This document shows, in pieces, positions 8,099-15,988 of a stretch of DNA of 41,871 nt (positions within the stretch are counted from its first letter, which is position 1; every line of letters begins with the position of its first letter). Below the pieces are notes generated by a model, which saw only the letters and a program-made list of their open reading frames with translations, made no database searches and was not told the DNA's origin. Position numbers and translations under genes: made by a program. The DNA is from Candidatus Omnitrophota bacterium (GTDB lineage: Bacteria > Omnitrophota > Gorgyraeia > Gygaellales > Profunditerraquicolaceae): the NCBI GenBank assembly GCA_026387455.1, contig JAPLLR010000012.1:1-41871 (forward strand), written 5' to 3'.

Positions 8099-8578
8099 AT
8101 GGGAAAGCAAGCAAGGGCAATCGTGGATTTAAGCCTTAAGGATCTGGTAAAAGACCTGCAGAAGGCATATGCTGATGAATGGTTGGCGTATTACCTTTAC
8201 TGGTATATGGCCAAGACTGTTTCTGGCCGCGCGTACGAAGATATGCAGGAGATGTTAGAGAAGGTGGCCAAAGACGAATTAGAGCATGCCGGAGAGCTGG
8301 CGGATTTGATCACTAAGCTTGGTGATGCTCCGATAGCTAATCCGATGGACCTGGAAAAAAACGCCAATTCGCCGTATCTGACGCCGCCGAAGAACACCGC
8401 GGATATTAACAGGATCATCCGCATTGTTACCGAGGCTGAGGCCGGGGCTATTGAAGTGTATAATAAGATCGCCAAGAAGACTTTTGGTAAGGATAACGTT
8501 ACTTACCAGTTGGTGACCCACATACTTTCCGAAGAAGTGACCCACGAAGAGATGTTTGAGAATCTGTTGGAGAGGTAA
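8099..8578 (+). CDS. Ferritin-like diiron protein (bacterioferritin/Dps-related)
   Basis: A 159-residue four-helix protein of the ferritin-like superfamily. The diiron ligands appear in order as ADEWLAYYLYWYM, KDELEHAGEL, EAEAGAIEVYN and EEVTHEEMFE, giving the E / ExxH / E / ExxH pattern. Family members store iron or reduce peroxide and oxygen, which would protect the oxygen-sensitive POR complex encoded just upstream. Its ribosome binding site is AAAGGGGGG at 8083-8091. Whether it forms a 24-mer ferritin or acts as a rubrerythrin-like reductase is unclear; there is no rubredoxin domain. Confidence 0.87.
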   Translation: MGKQARAIVDLSLKDLVKDLQKAYADEWLAYYLYWYMAKTVSGRAYEDMQEMLEKVAKDELEHAGELADLITKLGDAPIANPMDLEKNANSPYLTPPKNTADINRIIRIVTEAEAGAIEVYNKIAKKTFGKDNVTYQLVTHILSEEVTHEEMFENLLER

Positions 8579-8583
8579 TACTG

Positions 8584-8653
8584 CCCCGCCTCATAAACGC
8601 CGCAAAGTTTCTCGGCGCTTCGCGCCAGTAAACTTTGCAGGCATTCGGCGGGG
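8584..8653. repeat. Fold-back repeat copy A
   Basis: Outer stem CCCCGCC (8584-8590) / GGCGGGG (8647-8653); left loop TCATAAACGCC (8591-8601); inner stem GCAAAGTTT (8602-8610) / AAACTTTGC (8630-8638); right loop AGGCATTC (8639-8646). The apical part contains a further small hairpin, GGCGC-TTC-GCGCC. It shares both loop sequences with copies at 19844, 39773 and 39982. It lies between the ferritin-like gene and ferredoxin. Confidence 0.85.
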
Positions 8654-8655
8654 TT

Positions 8656-8701
8656 AAGCCCCTTCCTTAATAGGTTTAGGAAGGGCTACCCCTGTGGGGT
8701 A
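8656..8701. other. Two hairpins downstream of repeat copy A
   Basis: The first pairs AGCCCCTTCCT (from about 8657) with AGGAAGGGCT (8678-8687), with one bulge. The second is TACCCC (8687-8692), loop TGT, GGGGTA (8696-8701). The first sits where other copies of the fold-back repeat carry a smaller tail hairpin. Neither is followed by a T-run, so they are not clear terminators. Confidence 0.5.
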
Positions 8702-8743
8702 ATTACCGATAAGTAAAAAGATTGTAATTAAGGAGGGATATTA

Positions 8744-8926
8744 ATGAGTAAAGTTTCCGTAGATATTTCGACTTGTGTAGGTTGCGGTTTATGCGAACAG
8801 TCCTGCCCCGAGGTTTTTGAGATACAGGGCGACGGCGTGGCGCATATCAAGGCTCAGAACTGCACGCAGCACAATTTGCAGGAAGTCGCGGATCTTTGTC
8901 CGGTGAATTGTATTAAGGTAGGCTAA
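8744..8926 (+). CDS. Ferredoxin, single [4Fe-4S] cluster
   Basis: A 60-residue ferredoxin like that of Thermotoga. Cys11, Cys14, Cys17 and Cys52 (CVGCGLC and LCP) can bind the single cluster; Cys21 and Cys40 are placed where related proteins have a disulfide, and Cys56 is extra. It is likely the electron acceptor for the POR complex upstream. The ribosome binding site AAGGAGGGA lies just before the ATG, and a strong terminator follows the gene at 8951. Confidence 0.93.
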   Translation: MSKVSVDISTCVGCGLCEQSCPEVFEIQGDGVAHIKAQNCTQHNLQEVADLCPVNCIKVG

Positions 8927-8950
8927 ATAGGTCTAAAGGTAAGTTTTAAA

Positions 8951-8988
8951 GAAGGCACGGCCCTTATTCGGGTCGTGCCTTCTTCTTT
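8951..8988 (+). terminator. Strong rho-independent terminator after ferredoxin (bidirectional)
   Basis: A 13-bp stem, GAAGGCACGGCCC (8951-8963) with GGGTCGTGCCTTC (8970-8982), one G-T wobble, loop TTATTC, then TTCTTT. It ends the POR-ferredoxin strand. The opposite-strand SurA-like gene ends inside the loop (stop at 8964-8966), so the hairpin probably serves both convergent transcripts. Confidence 0.85.
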
Positions 8989-10376
8989 AATTCTTGCGAG
9001 TACTTGATAAAAAAATCCTGTTTTTTCTGCTGCAGGATTTTTGAACTGAAGTTCTCTTTATCGTTTTGAAACTTCTTTTCGTCGATAGTAGTGCGGTTTT
9101 TGAGTTTGAGTATGTAGAGGCCCGTGGGGATGCTGACTATATCGCTGATTTCATCGGTTTTTAAGCCCTGTGCTGCCATCCATAGGGCGTCCGATGCGCC
9201 GATACCTTCGATATAGCTGCCGAATTTAAAGTTTTGCGTTGCTCCGGATTTAAGGCCTAAGATCTTGGCGATTTTTACGAAATCTACGGATTTAGGATTC
9301 AGTTTGTAGGCTTCTTGCGCTTCCTTTAGGCATTCCGTCATTTTTTCTTTCGCCAGTTTTTCGCAAATTTCTTTGATGTAGGCGTCTTTGACTTTTGTTT
9401 TAATCTTGTCAAAGGCGGGTATATAGGATTCTTTGCGCTCAATCAGCTTCAGGATGTAATAATTATTATCTAGGTGGATAGGCTGGGAATGCTCTGCGGT
9501 TTTAAGTTTTGAGATGAGGTTAAGAATCTCCGGAGACCATCCGATGCCGGCAATAGGCTCGTTTTGGGCAAATAGCCCGGTGGTCTTAACGGTCGAGCCA
9601 GTGTCCTTGGCGACTTTTTGCATATCGCTTTTTGAGTTCAGGAGTTTTACGGCTTCCAGCACTTTCTTTTCGGAATCAAAGGTAAGGTATTCGATGTTGA
9701 AAGAGAGGGGTTGTTTGAACTGTAGGGAATCTTTAAGGTAGTAGCTTTCTAGTTCCCCGTCTTTGGGAATTATACCTTTGGCTAAATCTGCCAATATCGC
9801 GGCAATGAAGCTGACACTGATTTCTTCGCTAGCCTTGCGGTATTCTTCGCGGATGTCGTTGTCGTCCAGCTTGGTGCCTATAGTGATCTCGGTAAAAAGC
9901 TTGCCCATCTCGATATTCTGCCGGGCCTGTTCTTCAAAGGCCCGTGGCTGGGTATGAAAGACGTACTGTAGCATCTCTTGATAGGTACGGTTGTCGAACT
10001 GCCCGTCTTTTTGAAAGAAAGGGTAGCTGGCGATCAACTCTTCTATCTCTTTATCGCTGGCAGTGATGCCGTGGCGTTTGACTTCGCTGAGCATGATCAG
10101 GCGCTCCCAGGTCTGGTCGTCGAAGTTGATGTATTTTTGCACCTCCTGGAACTTGTCCCCGAACTGGATGATCGCTTGATTTTTGGTGGCTTCCAGTGCT
10201 TTTTGATATTCCTCCATGGGGATGTTCCTGCCGTAAAGCGAGCCCGCCACATTTTCTTTTGAGCTTGAGCGTGTCGCGCTTCCGAAGCCCCAGAATACAA
10301 ATGCCGGGACAATGATCAGCGCCAGCCCTATCCAGATCATCTTCGCAGTCTTTTTATTCCTTAATAATTTTAACAT
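8964..10376 (-). CDS. SurA/PpiD-like periplasmic chaperone (SurA N-terminal domain protein)
   Basis: A 470-residue protein and the only minus-strand gene. Residues 1-30 form an uncleaved-looking membrane anchor (MLKLLRNKKTAKMIWIGLAL then a hydrophobic core), like PpiD. The next 150 residues match the SurA_N/PpiD chaperone domain (VAGSLYGRNIPMEEYQKAL, the WERLIMLSEVKRHGI helix). A degenerate parvulin-like region follows at about 200-320 and a C-terminal helical region closes it. The family helps fold outer-membrane and periplasmic proteins, consistent with the Bam and Skp genes elsewhere in the window. The ribosome binding site on this strand is AAAGGGGG, about 5 bases from the ATG. Prolyl isomerase activity is doubtful. 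Confidence 0.8.
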   Translation of the reverse strand: MLKLLRNKKTAKMIWIGLALIIVPAFVFWGFGSATRSSSKENVAGSLYGRNIPMEEYQKALEATKNQAIIQFGDKFQEVQKYINFDDQTWERLIMLSEVKRHGITASDKEIEELIASYPFFQKDGQFDNRTYQEMLQYVFHTQPRAFEEQARQNIEMGKLFTEITIGTKLDDNDIREEYRKASEEISVSFIAAILADLAKGIIPKDGELESYYLKDSLQFKQPLSFNIEYLTFDSEKKVLEAVKLLNSKSDMQKVAKDTGSTVKTTGLFAQNEPIAGIGWSPEILNLISKLKTAEHSQPIHLDNNYYILKLIERKESYIPAFDKIKTKVKDAYIKEICEKLAKEKMTECLKEAQEAYKLNPKSVDFVKIAKILGLKSGATQNFKFGSYIEGIGASDALWMAAQGLKTDEISDIVSIPTGLYILKLKNRTTIDEKKFQNDKENFSSKILQQKKQDFFIKYSQELKKKARPE

Positions 10377-10433
10377 AGATTTCCCCCTTTAATTTTTTCC
10401 TTTTACCAAATCGGAAATTTACCCCGAAGCCTT

Positions 10434-10462
10434 GGTCAAAATTATCAAAGAGAATTTTGACC
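10434..10462. promoter_or_regulatory. Perfect 10-bp palindrome in divergent intergenic region
   Basis: GGTCAAAATT (10434-10443) and AATTTTGACC (10453-10462), spaced by 9 bases, lie between the minus-strand chaperone and the hisG promoter. It is placed where an operator or a leader hairpin of the chaperone gene could act. No regulator can be named. The rest of 10377-10531 shows no gene. Confidence 0.4.
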
Positions 10463-10531
10463 AGTTTAGGCGAGGGGTTAATAATATGTCGTTATTATAG
10501 TAGAAAACCGCCAAATTGCAATTCTTTTCCC

Positions 10532-10560
10532 TTTACAAACTAAACTTAACTTTGTATAAT
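10532..10560 (+). promoter_or_regulatory. Promoter of hisG transcription unit
   Basis: TTTACA (10532-10537), 17-base spacer, TATAAT (10555-10560). The start would be near 10567, giving a leader of about 130 bases before the hisG ATG at 10700. Confidence 0.75.
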
Positions 10561-10591
10561 GAAAGCTCGTGTGAAAAAGTTATCAGAATCA

Positions 10592-10680
10592 GTCTTAAAA
10601 AGGACGCGCCCAGCATACCTTTTAGCTGGGGCGCAGTCCTAAAAAGGACGCACCCAGCCTACCTTATAGCTGGGGTGCAG
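10592..10680 (+). promoter_or_regulatory. Tandem 44-base hairpin repeats in the hisG leader
   Basis: Two units start with AAAAAGGACGC at 10597 and 10641. Unit 1 pairs GCGCCCAGC (10606-10614) with GCTGGGGCGC (10625-10634), and GGAC (10602-10605) with GTCC (10636-10639). Unit 2 pairs GCACCCAGC (10650-10658) with GCTGGGGTGC (10669-10678). The G-C to A-T change is compensated on both arms, so the structure is conserved. GTCC at 10636 can pair alternatively with GGAC of unit 2 (10646-10649), giving two exclusive folds. No histidine-rich leader peptide is visible. Confidence 0.65.
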
Positions 10681-10699
10681 CAAAGCATAAGGATGATTA

Positions 10700-11587
10700 A
10701 TGGCTAAAGTCAAGGTTTTAAGGTTAGGCCTGCCTAAGGGAAGTCTTCAGGAGGCTACTTTTAAGATGTTTAAGAAGGCGGGGTTCAATGTCTCTCTTCC
10801 TTCATCGCGTTCATATTTTCCTTCGATAGACGACGCTGAGATTAAGCCTGTGTTATTGCGCGCCCAGGAGATGTCCCGCTATGTGCAGGAGGGTGCCCTT
10901 GACTGTGGTATTACCGGCAACGACTGGGTCCTGGAGAATAAATCCGACGTGGTCAGGATAGAGGAATTGGAGTACGCTAAGCAGAGTATGAATAAGGTGC
11001 GCTGGGTGTTGGCTGTGCCGCAGGACTCCGGGATCAAGAGCCCTAAGGATTTGAAAGGCAAGCGCATTGCCACCGAGCTGGTGGGCGTGACAAAAGAATA
11101 TTTCAAGAAGCTAAGAGTGGATGTGGATGTGGAGTTCAGCTGGGGCGCGACCGAGGTCAAGGTAAGCGCTGGGCTGGTGGACGCTATCGTTGAGCTAACT
11201 GAAACCGGAAGCAGCCTGAGGGCGAATAAGCTGGTGGAGATCGCTACTTTATGCGAATCTACCACGCAGTTTATCGCCAACGGAACCTCTTATAAAGACG
11301 CCTGGAAAAAGGCCAAGATGGAGCAAATCGCCCTGCTTTTGAAAGGCGCTATCGCCGCTGAGGAAAAAGTCGGTTTAAAGATGAATGTGCGTAAAGAAAA
11401 TTTGAAGAGAGTTTTGGCCAAGCTACCGGCGCTTAAAAACCCTACTATCTCAAGCCTTTCCGACGGCGCGTGGCTGGCGATTGAGACCATCATCGATGAG
11501 CGGGTGGTGCGCGTATTAATCCCTGAACTGAAAAAAGCGGGAGCCCAGGGGATTATCGAATATCCTTTGAATAAGGTAATATACTAG
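10700..11587 (+). CDS. hisG: ATP phosphoribosyltransferase, long form
   Basis: A 295-residue HisG, which joins ATP and PRPP in the first step of histidine synthesis. [20 protein letters not shown] and [12 protein letters not shown] are family motifs, and [13 protein letters not shown] with [22 protein letters not shown] (in part) forms the PRPP site. The C-terminal 80 residues are the regulatory ACT-like domain of the long, histidine-inhibited form. The start ATG 10700 follows AAGGA at 10689-10693. It stands alone without other his genes, behind a tandem-hairpin leader; PRPP synthase is encoded at 17258. Confidence 0.96.
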   Translation: MAKVKVLRLGLPKGSLQEATFKMFKKAGFNVSLPSSRSYFPSIDDAEIKPVLLRAQEMSRYVQEGALDCGITGNDWVLENKSDVVRIEELEYAKQSMNKVRWVLAVPQDSGIKSPKDLKGKRIATELVGVTKEYFKKLRVDVDVEFSWGATEVKVSAGLVDAIVELTETGSSLRANKLVEIATLCESTTQFIANGTSYKDAWKKAKMEQIALLLKGAIAAEEKVGLKMNVRKENLKRVLAKLPALKNPTISSLSDGAWLAIETIIDERVVRVLIPELKKAGAQGIIEYPLNKVIY

Positions 11588-11596
11588 GAGGAAGTT

Positions 11597-11698
11597 ATGC
11601 CTTGCGGCAGAAAAAGAAAAAAACAGAAGATCAAGACGCATAAGCGCAAAAAAATGCGCAGAAAGCTGCGTCACTTGAAGAAGAGAGCCTGGGGTTAA
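11597..11698 (+). CDS. Tiny basic protein, AURKAIP1/COX24 (DUF1713)-like, probable ribosomal protein
   Basis: A 33-residue protein of which more than half is Lys or Arg: MPCGRKRKKQKIKTHKRKK then MRRKLRHLKKRAWG. The pattern KxHKRKKMRRKLRHLKK fits the AURKAIP1/COX24 C-terminal family, whose bacterial members are very small basic ribosome-associated proteins. A strong AGGAGGAAG sits at 11586-11593, four bases before the ATG, and the gene lies 9 bases after hisG. The function is inferred from composition and motif only. Confidence 0.7.
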   Translation: MPCGRKRKKQKIKTHKRKKMRRKLRHLKKRAWG

Positions 11699-11704
11699 AA
11701 ATCT

Positions 11705-12664
11705 GTGTTTGAGAAATTATCCAGGTGCGTGTTTGTCTTTATTTGCGCGATCCTGTTTATCTACGATAGGGCCCAAGCTTTAGACAAGAAGGAATCTTTT
11801 GCTTTAAGCCACTATATCATGGGGGTCATGTATGAAGACCTCGGAGATGTGGATAAGGCTATAGAGGAATATCAGAAAGCTGCCAAAGCCGATTCAGGCA
11901 CTACGGTAATTCACGTAAGCCTGGCCTCCGGCTATATCAAGAAAAATAATATCCCCCGGGCAATCGAAGAGCTTAAAATGGCTATCGCTATCGACCCTGA
12001 GACGATAGAGCCGCACGCGATTCTGGCGATACTGTATTCATCTGAGAATAAATTGGATCTGGCGACTGTTGAATATGAGCGCGCGCTTAAGAGCGCCTCC
12101 AAGCTTGAGCCCAAGAACGCCGGAATTTACAAGGGGCTCGGCGCCATATACCTGCAGCAGAGAAAGCTTAAGGATGCCGAGAACGCTTATCGCCTGATCA
12201 CCGAGCTTGCGCCTGATGACTCCGAGGCGCATTTTTATTTGGGCAGCATTTACAACGAACTTAAGAATAACGCCCTGGCGGAAAAAGAACTTAAGCGTGC
12301 CATAGAACTCAGGCCCGATTATGCCGAGGCGCTGAATTTTTTAGGCTACGTTTACGTCGAATTAGGCAGGAATCTTGGTCGCGCCGAGACTATGATCAAA
12401 AAGGCGCTTTCCCTTGATCCGGACAACGGCGCTTATATTGACAGCCTGGGCTGGCTCTATTTTAAAAAAGGCAAATTTCCGGAAGCGCTGACAGAGCTGA
12501 GCAGGGCTGCGGCGTTGATCGACGATCCGGTGATATTCGATCATTTAGGAGACACTTACTTAAAATTGAATTTACCACAGAAGGCAAGGCAAAGCTTTGA
12601 GAGTTCGCTTAAGCTCGATCCCAATCAGGATCTCGTAAAAAGAAAAATAGAGAAAATAAAATAA
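11705..12664 (+). CDS. Exported TPR repeat protein
   Basis: A 319-residue protein with an N-terminal signal peptide (MFEKLSRCVFVFICAILF, cleavage near AQA-LD) and about eight consecutive tetratricopeptide repeats covering residues 35-319, for example AHFYLGSIYNELKNNALAEK and EALNFLGYVYVELGRN. TPR solenoids scaffold protein complexes, here probably in the periplasm. The start is GTG 11705, with no strong ribosome binding site. The stop overlaps the transketolase ATG by one base (TAATG), suggesting co-translation. No specific partner can be named. Confidence 0.83.
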   Translation: MFEKLSRCVFVFICAILFIYDRAQALDKKESFALSHYIMGVMYEDLGDVDKAIEEYQKAAKADSGTTVIHVSLASGYIKKNNIPRAIEELKMAIAIDPETIEPHAILAILYSSENKLDLATVEYERALKSASKLEPKNAGIYKGLGAIYLQQRKLKDAENAYRLITELAPDDSEAHFYLGSIYNELKNNALAEKELKRAIELRPDYAEALNFLGYVYVELGRNLGRAETMIKKALSLDPDNGAYIDSLGWLYFKKGKFPEALTELSRAAALIDDPVIFDHLGDTYLKLNLPQKARQSFESSLKLDPNQDLVKRKIEKIK

Positions 12665-13485
12665 TGGCTTATACAGACCAGCAGGTAAAAGATCTAGAGG
12701 CCAAAGCCAAGGAAGTGCGCAGGTTTATCATCCAGATGCTGGCTAAGGCCGGCTCCGGACATCCCGGAGGAAGCCTTTCTGCCACGGACCTGATCACCGC
12801 TTTATATTTCTCTGTTTTGCGCCATAATCCCAAAGATCCGAATTGGCCGGACCGCGACAGGTTCCATATGTCCAAGGGGCACTGCTGTCCTTTGTGGTAC
12901 GCGGTATTGGCGGATTCTGGATATTTCCCGATTGATAAATTGTGGACTCTGCGTCAGTTGGGTTCGATTTTGCAGGGGCATCCGGATAGGCACACCCCGG
13001 GAGTGGATGTGGCTTCAGGGTCTCTGGGTCAGGGACTGTCAGTGGCGTTAGGCATGAGCCTTGCCGGAAGACTGGACAAATTAGATTACCGCGTGTATGT
13101 CTTGGTCGGCGACGGAGAGACTCAGGAGGGAAATATCTGGGAAGCGGCTATGGCCTGCGCTCATTTTAAATGTGATAATCTGTGCGCCATGCTGGATAAT
13201 AACGGAATACAGATAGACGGAAAGACCAAAGACATCATGAACCTTGAGCCGATAGCGGCAAAGTGGCAGGCGTTTGGCTGGCATGTTATCGAGATCAACG
13301 GCCACAACATGAAAGAGATTCTTGCGGCGTATGATCAGGCTAAGACCATAAAGGGAAAGCCGACGATAATCATTGCACATACCACTAAGGGCAAGGGCGT
13401 ATCTTTCATGGAAGGCGTGGTGGATTTTCACGGCCGCGCGCCTACGAAAGATGAGGCCGAGAAGGCATTAAAGGAATTGGAATAG
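12664..13485 (+). CDS. tktA: Transketolase, N-terminal subunit
   Basis: A 273-residue N-terminal half of a split transketolase, the TPP-binding subunit of the pentose phosphate pathway enzyme that moves two-carbon units between sugar phosphates. GSGHPGGSLSATDLITALYF, the HMSKGHCCPLWYAVL segment, ASGSLGQGLSVALGMSLAG and the TPP motif GDGETQEGNIWEAAMAC ... DNNGIQIDG are all present. It is followed 1 base later by the C-terminal subunit. Split transketolases are common in anaerobes and archaea; together the pair covers the full enzyme. Confidence 0.95.
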   Translation: MAYTDQQVKDLEAKAKEVRRFIIQMLAKAGSGHPGGSLSATDLITALYFSVLRHNPKDPNWPDRDRFHMSKGHCCPLWYAVLADSGYFPIDKLWTLRQLGSILQGHPDRHTPGVDVASGSLGQGLSVALGMSLAGRLDKLDYRVYVLVGDGETQEGNIWEAAMACAHFKCDNLCAMLDNNGIQIDGKTKDIMNLEPIAAKWQAFGWHVIEINGHNMKEILAAYDQAKTIKGKPTIIIAHTTKGKGVSFMEGVVDFHGRAPTKDEAEKALKELE

Positions 13486-13486
13486 T

Positions 13487-14419
13487 ATGGCAGAACTTCT
13501 ATATCAACGCGACGTATACGGACAGACTCTGGTCGAGCTGGGAAGGCAGTTTAAGGATATCGTAGTCTTGGATGCGGATCTTTCCGGCTCAACTCGCACC
13601 GCGATATTCGCCAAGGAATTCCCCGAGAGGTTTTTTAATTTCGGGGTGGCCGAGCAGAACATGGTGGCTACTTCCGCGGGGCTCGCCAGCTGCGGTAAGA
13701 CTGTATTTGTTTCTACTTTTGCGATTTTTGCTACCGGCAGAGCCTGGGATCAGGTGAGGAATTCTGTCTGCTACAGCAATTTCAATGTTAAGATCGTGGC
13801 AACTCACGCCGGGCTTACTGTAGGGCCTGACGGAGCTACGCATCAGGCGCTGGAAGATATCGCGCTGATGCGGGTTCTTCCGAACATGTTTATCATCGTC
13901 CCCTGCGACGGGCCTCAGACTCGCGAAGCAGTGCTCGCCGCTGCCGGACACAATGGCCCGTTTTATGTGCGCCTGGGAAGGGCGAAGGTCCCGACGATAG
14001 AGTTTAAAGGCGAATTTAAGCTGGGCAAGGCTCAGGTTCTGACCAGCGGAAACGATTTGGCGATTATCGCCTGTGGCGTGATGGTCACTGAGGCTCTAGT
14101 CGCGGTAAAAAGCCTTTCAGAAATTGGTATCAAGGTCCGGCTGATCAATATGCACACTATCAGGCCAATGGACACCGAAGAGATATTAAAGGCGGCAAGA
14201 GAGACCAAGGGTATCATTGTCTGCGAAGAGCATTCGGTGATCGGGGGCTTGGCTTCCAGTGTTCAAGAAGTGGTGGCAGAAGAGCATCCTACCAAAGTGG
14301 TGTGCCTTGGGGTAAAGAACAGGTTTGGCCAGTCAGGCGACCCTGCCGAGTTATTAAAAGTTTATAATCTTACGAGCGCTGATATAGAAAAAGCCGCGCT
14401 TAAGTTGTTGTCTAAGTAA
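13487..14419 (+). CDS. tktB: Transketolase, C-terminal subunit
   Basis: A 310-residue second half of the split transketolase with the pyrimidine-binding and C-terminal domains. VVLDADLSGSTRTAIFAKEF, FFNFGVAEQNMVATSAGLA (the catalytic Glu region) and HAGLTVGPDGATHQALEDIA are diagnostic. DXS is excluded because DXS is one polypeptide of about 620 residues and this pair has the split-transketolase layout. It is the last gene of the hisG-to-tkt run; ispE follows after 28 bases. Confidence 0.95.
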   Translation: MAELLYQRDVYGQTLVELGRQFKDIVVLDADLSGSTRTAIFAKEFPERFFNFGVAEQNMVATSAGLASCGKTVFVSTFAIFATGRAWDQVRNSVCYSNFNVKIVATHAGLTVGPDGATHQALEDIALMRVLPNMFIIVPCDGPQTREAVLAAAGHNGPFYVRLGRAKVPTIEFKGEFKLGKAQVLTSGNDLAIIACGVMVTEALVAVKSLSEIGIKVRLINMHTIRPMDTEEILKAARETKGIIVCEEHSVIGGLASSVQEVVAEEHPTKVVCLGVKNRFGQSGDPAELLKVYNLTSADIEKAALKLLSK

Positions 14420-14447
14420 TAATTAGTACCACACCCACGCTACCTCT

Positions 14448-15314
14448 GTGATTCTTAAGTCCTACGCCAAAGTAAACCTCTTCCTGCAGGTCCTCAATAA
14501 GCGTCCTGACAATTTTCACAACCTTTTTACCATATTCGAACGCATCGATCTTTGCGATGAGATTATTTTGAAACTCCGTCGGGATAACTTGATCAGGGTC
14601 ATTTGTAAAGACCCGGCAGTTCCGGTTGATCAGACCAATCTTTGCTACTATGCAACGGATTTGTTGCGCAAGAGATTTAAGCTTAATAGGGGTGTGGATA
14701 TTACCATTAAGAAGAATATTCCGGTGGGCGCCGGTCTTGGTGGAGGTTCAGGCAATGCCGCAACCGTGCTTATGGGCTTAAATAAACTTTGGAAGCTTAA
14801 TATTTCTAAAGAAAAACTAAAAGTAATAGCTGCTAAGATCGGAAGCGACGTGGCGTTTTTTATTTACGAGACTCCTTTTGCTCAAGGGTTGGGCCGGGGA
14901 GAAAAGATCAGGCCCATTAGAGCCCTAAAGAAAACAAAGCTTTGGCATGTGCTATTGGTGCCGAAATTGCACGTTTCCACTCCTTTGATTTACAGGAAAT
15001 TTGACCTATATTCTAAGTTGACACCTCAAAAGCAGAGTGCTAAAATGTTAATCCTGGCCTTAAAGAAAACCCACTTTTTGCAGGTTAGCGAGAATCTCTT
15101 TAACAGCTTAGAAGCCATCACCATACGGCTCTATCCGAAAGTTCAGCGGGCTAAATTTGAGCTGGAAAAACTCGGGGTAAATGCAATTCTGATGTCCGGA
15201 AGCGGTTCGACGGTTTTTGGAATTGTAACTTCTAAAAAAGAAGCTCTTTTTCTGTATAGGAAACTTGTTAAGAATAAATCGTTAGGTCGGGTTTTCATCG
15301 CCAGGACGGTTTAG
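14448..15314 (+). CDS. ispE: 4-diphosphocytidyl-2-C-methyl-D-erythritol kinase
   Basis: A 288-residue GHMP kinase that phosphorylates CDP-ME in the MEP isoprenoid pathway. [14 protein letters not shown] near the start, the ATP-binding loop [17 protein letters not shown] and the late [12 protein letters not shown] motif are clear. The start is GTG 14448 because the AKVNL motif begins six codons in; no ribosome binding site is visible before it (upstream CACCCACGCTACCTCT). It heads the conserved ispE-spoVG-glmU-prs-rplY-pth order known from Firmicutes. Confidence 0.95.
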   Translation: MILKSYAKVNLFLQVLNKRPDNFHNLFTIFERIDLCDEIILKLRRDNLIRVICKDPAVPVDQTNLCYYATDLLRKRFKLNRGVDITIKKNIPVGAGLGGGSGNAATVLMGLNKLWKLNISKEKLKVIAAKIGSDVAFFIYETPFAQGLGRGEKIRPIRALKKTKLWHVLLVPKLHVSTPLIYRKFDLYSKLTPQKQSAKMLILALKKTHFLQVSENLFNSLEAITIRLYPKVQRAKFELEKLGVNAILMSGSGSTVFGIVTSKKEALFLYRKLVKNKSLGRVFIARTV

Positions 15315-15346
15315 CGTTTGGAGAGCTGGGCCTGAGGAGGCTTGTT

Positions 15347-15784
15347 ATGGAGATCACCGAGGCCAGAGTCATACTGAAAGATTCTCCGGATAAGAAGCTT
15401 AAGGCCTATGTCACCGTAACATTTGACAATGCCTTTGTGGTGCGTAACATCAAGGTCATTGAGGGCACTGGTGGGCTTTTTATCGCCATGCCTTCGCGTA
15501 AAGTTAGGCAGCCTTGCCTTAAGTGTCATTTTAAAAACGAAGTGCGTTCTAAGTTTTGTAATCAGTGCGGCGCTCAAATTATGGCTGTTACGCCTGCAGC
15601 GCCTGTCGCGGCAACAGCCGCAATAGAGCATGGACAGGGCACGCAGCTTGAGCATAAAGATATCGCCCATCCTATAACCCAGAGCTTCCGGGAATATCTG
15701 CAGAAGTGGATATTAGAGGCGTACGAGCGGGAATTGCTCAAAGGGTCGGGCGCTACGCATCATGGGCACGAAGATTTAGATTAA
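15347..15784 (+). CDS. spoVG: SpoVG-family regulator with inserted zinc ribbon
   Basis: A 145-residue SpoVG-like protein. The N-terminal part ([40 protein letters not shown]) and the C-terminal part ([20 protein letters not shown]) match SpoVG, a small nucleic-acid-binding protein. Between them, at residues about 56-108, lies an insertion absent from ordinary SpoVG (85-100 residues): a four-cysteine zinc ribbon (CLKC, then CNQC after 10 residues) and an Ala/Thr-rich linker. The ribosome binding site AGGAGG lies near 15335. The insertion may add nucleic-acid or protein binding. It keeps the usual position between ispE and glmU. Confidence 0.9.
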   Translation: MEITEARVILKDSPDKKLKAYVTVTFDNAFVVRNIKVIEGTGGLFIAMPSRKVRQPCLKCHFKNEVRSKFCNQCGAQIMAVTPAAPVAATAAIEHGQGTQLEHKDIAHPITQSFREYLQKWILEAYERELLKGSGATHHGHEDLD

Positions 15785-15834
15785 GCCGGTAGCACATCAG
15801 AATTTTTGAGCTATTGTTTACGAGTCGAGGCGAA

Positions 15835-15868
15835 ATCCCGAGCCGAAGGCGATCCCGAGCCGAAGGCG
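15835..15868. repeat. Tandem 17-bp repeat upstream of tRNA-Gln
   Basis: Two exact copies of ATCCCGAGCCGAAGGCG (15835-15851 and 15852-15868), preceded by a degraded third (GAGTCGAGGCGAA). Each contains a GCC-GAA-GGC mini-hairpin. It lies in the 104-base gap between spoVG and tRNA-Gln. Confidence 0.8.
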
Positions 15869-15888
15869 AGGGAGGTCTGACATAAACT

Positions 15889-15962
15889 TGGGATGTCGTC
15901 CAATGGTAGGACACGAGAATTTGGGTCTCGCTATCATGGTTCGAATCCATGCGTCCCAACCA
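15889..15962 (+). tRNA. tRNA-Gln (anticodon TTG)
   Basis: The cloverleaf is complete. Acceptor TGGGATG (15889-15895) pairs with CGTCCCA (15952-15958), the anticodon stem is CGAGA/TCTCG with loop ATTTGGG, and the T arm is CATGG-TTCGAAT-CCATG. The 3' CCA is encoded (15960-15962), unlike the other tRNAs in this window. It sits inside the spoVG-glmU gap and is probably processed from that transcript. Confidence 0.96.
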
Positions 15963-15988
15963 AATTTGTTTTATAGCAGGAGAGTCTA

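Noticed and set aside
10516..10707. 63-codon frame as a histidine leader peptide
   Set aside because: It contains no run of His codons and starts upstream of the -35 box of the hisG promoter, so it would not be transcribed from there.
12664..14419. DXS (1-deoxyxylulose-5-phosphate synthase) split in two, because ispE follows
   Set aside because: Subunit sizes (273 and 310) and motifs match split transketolase; DXS is a single longer chain.
15835..15868. CRISPR array
   Set aside because: Only two directly adjacent 17-bp units with no spacers and no cas genes; a plain tandem repeat.
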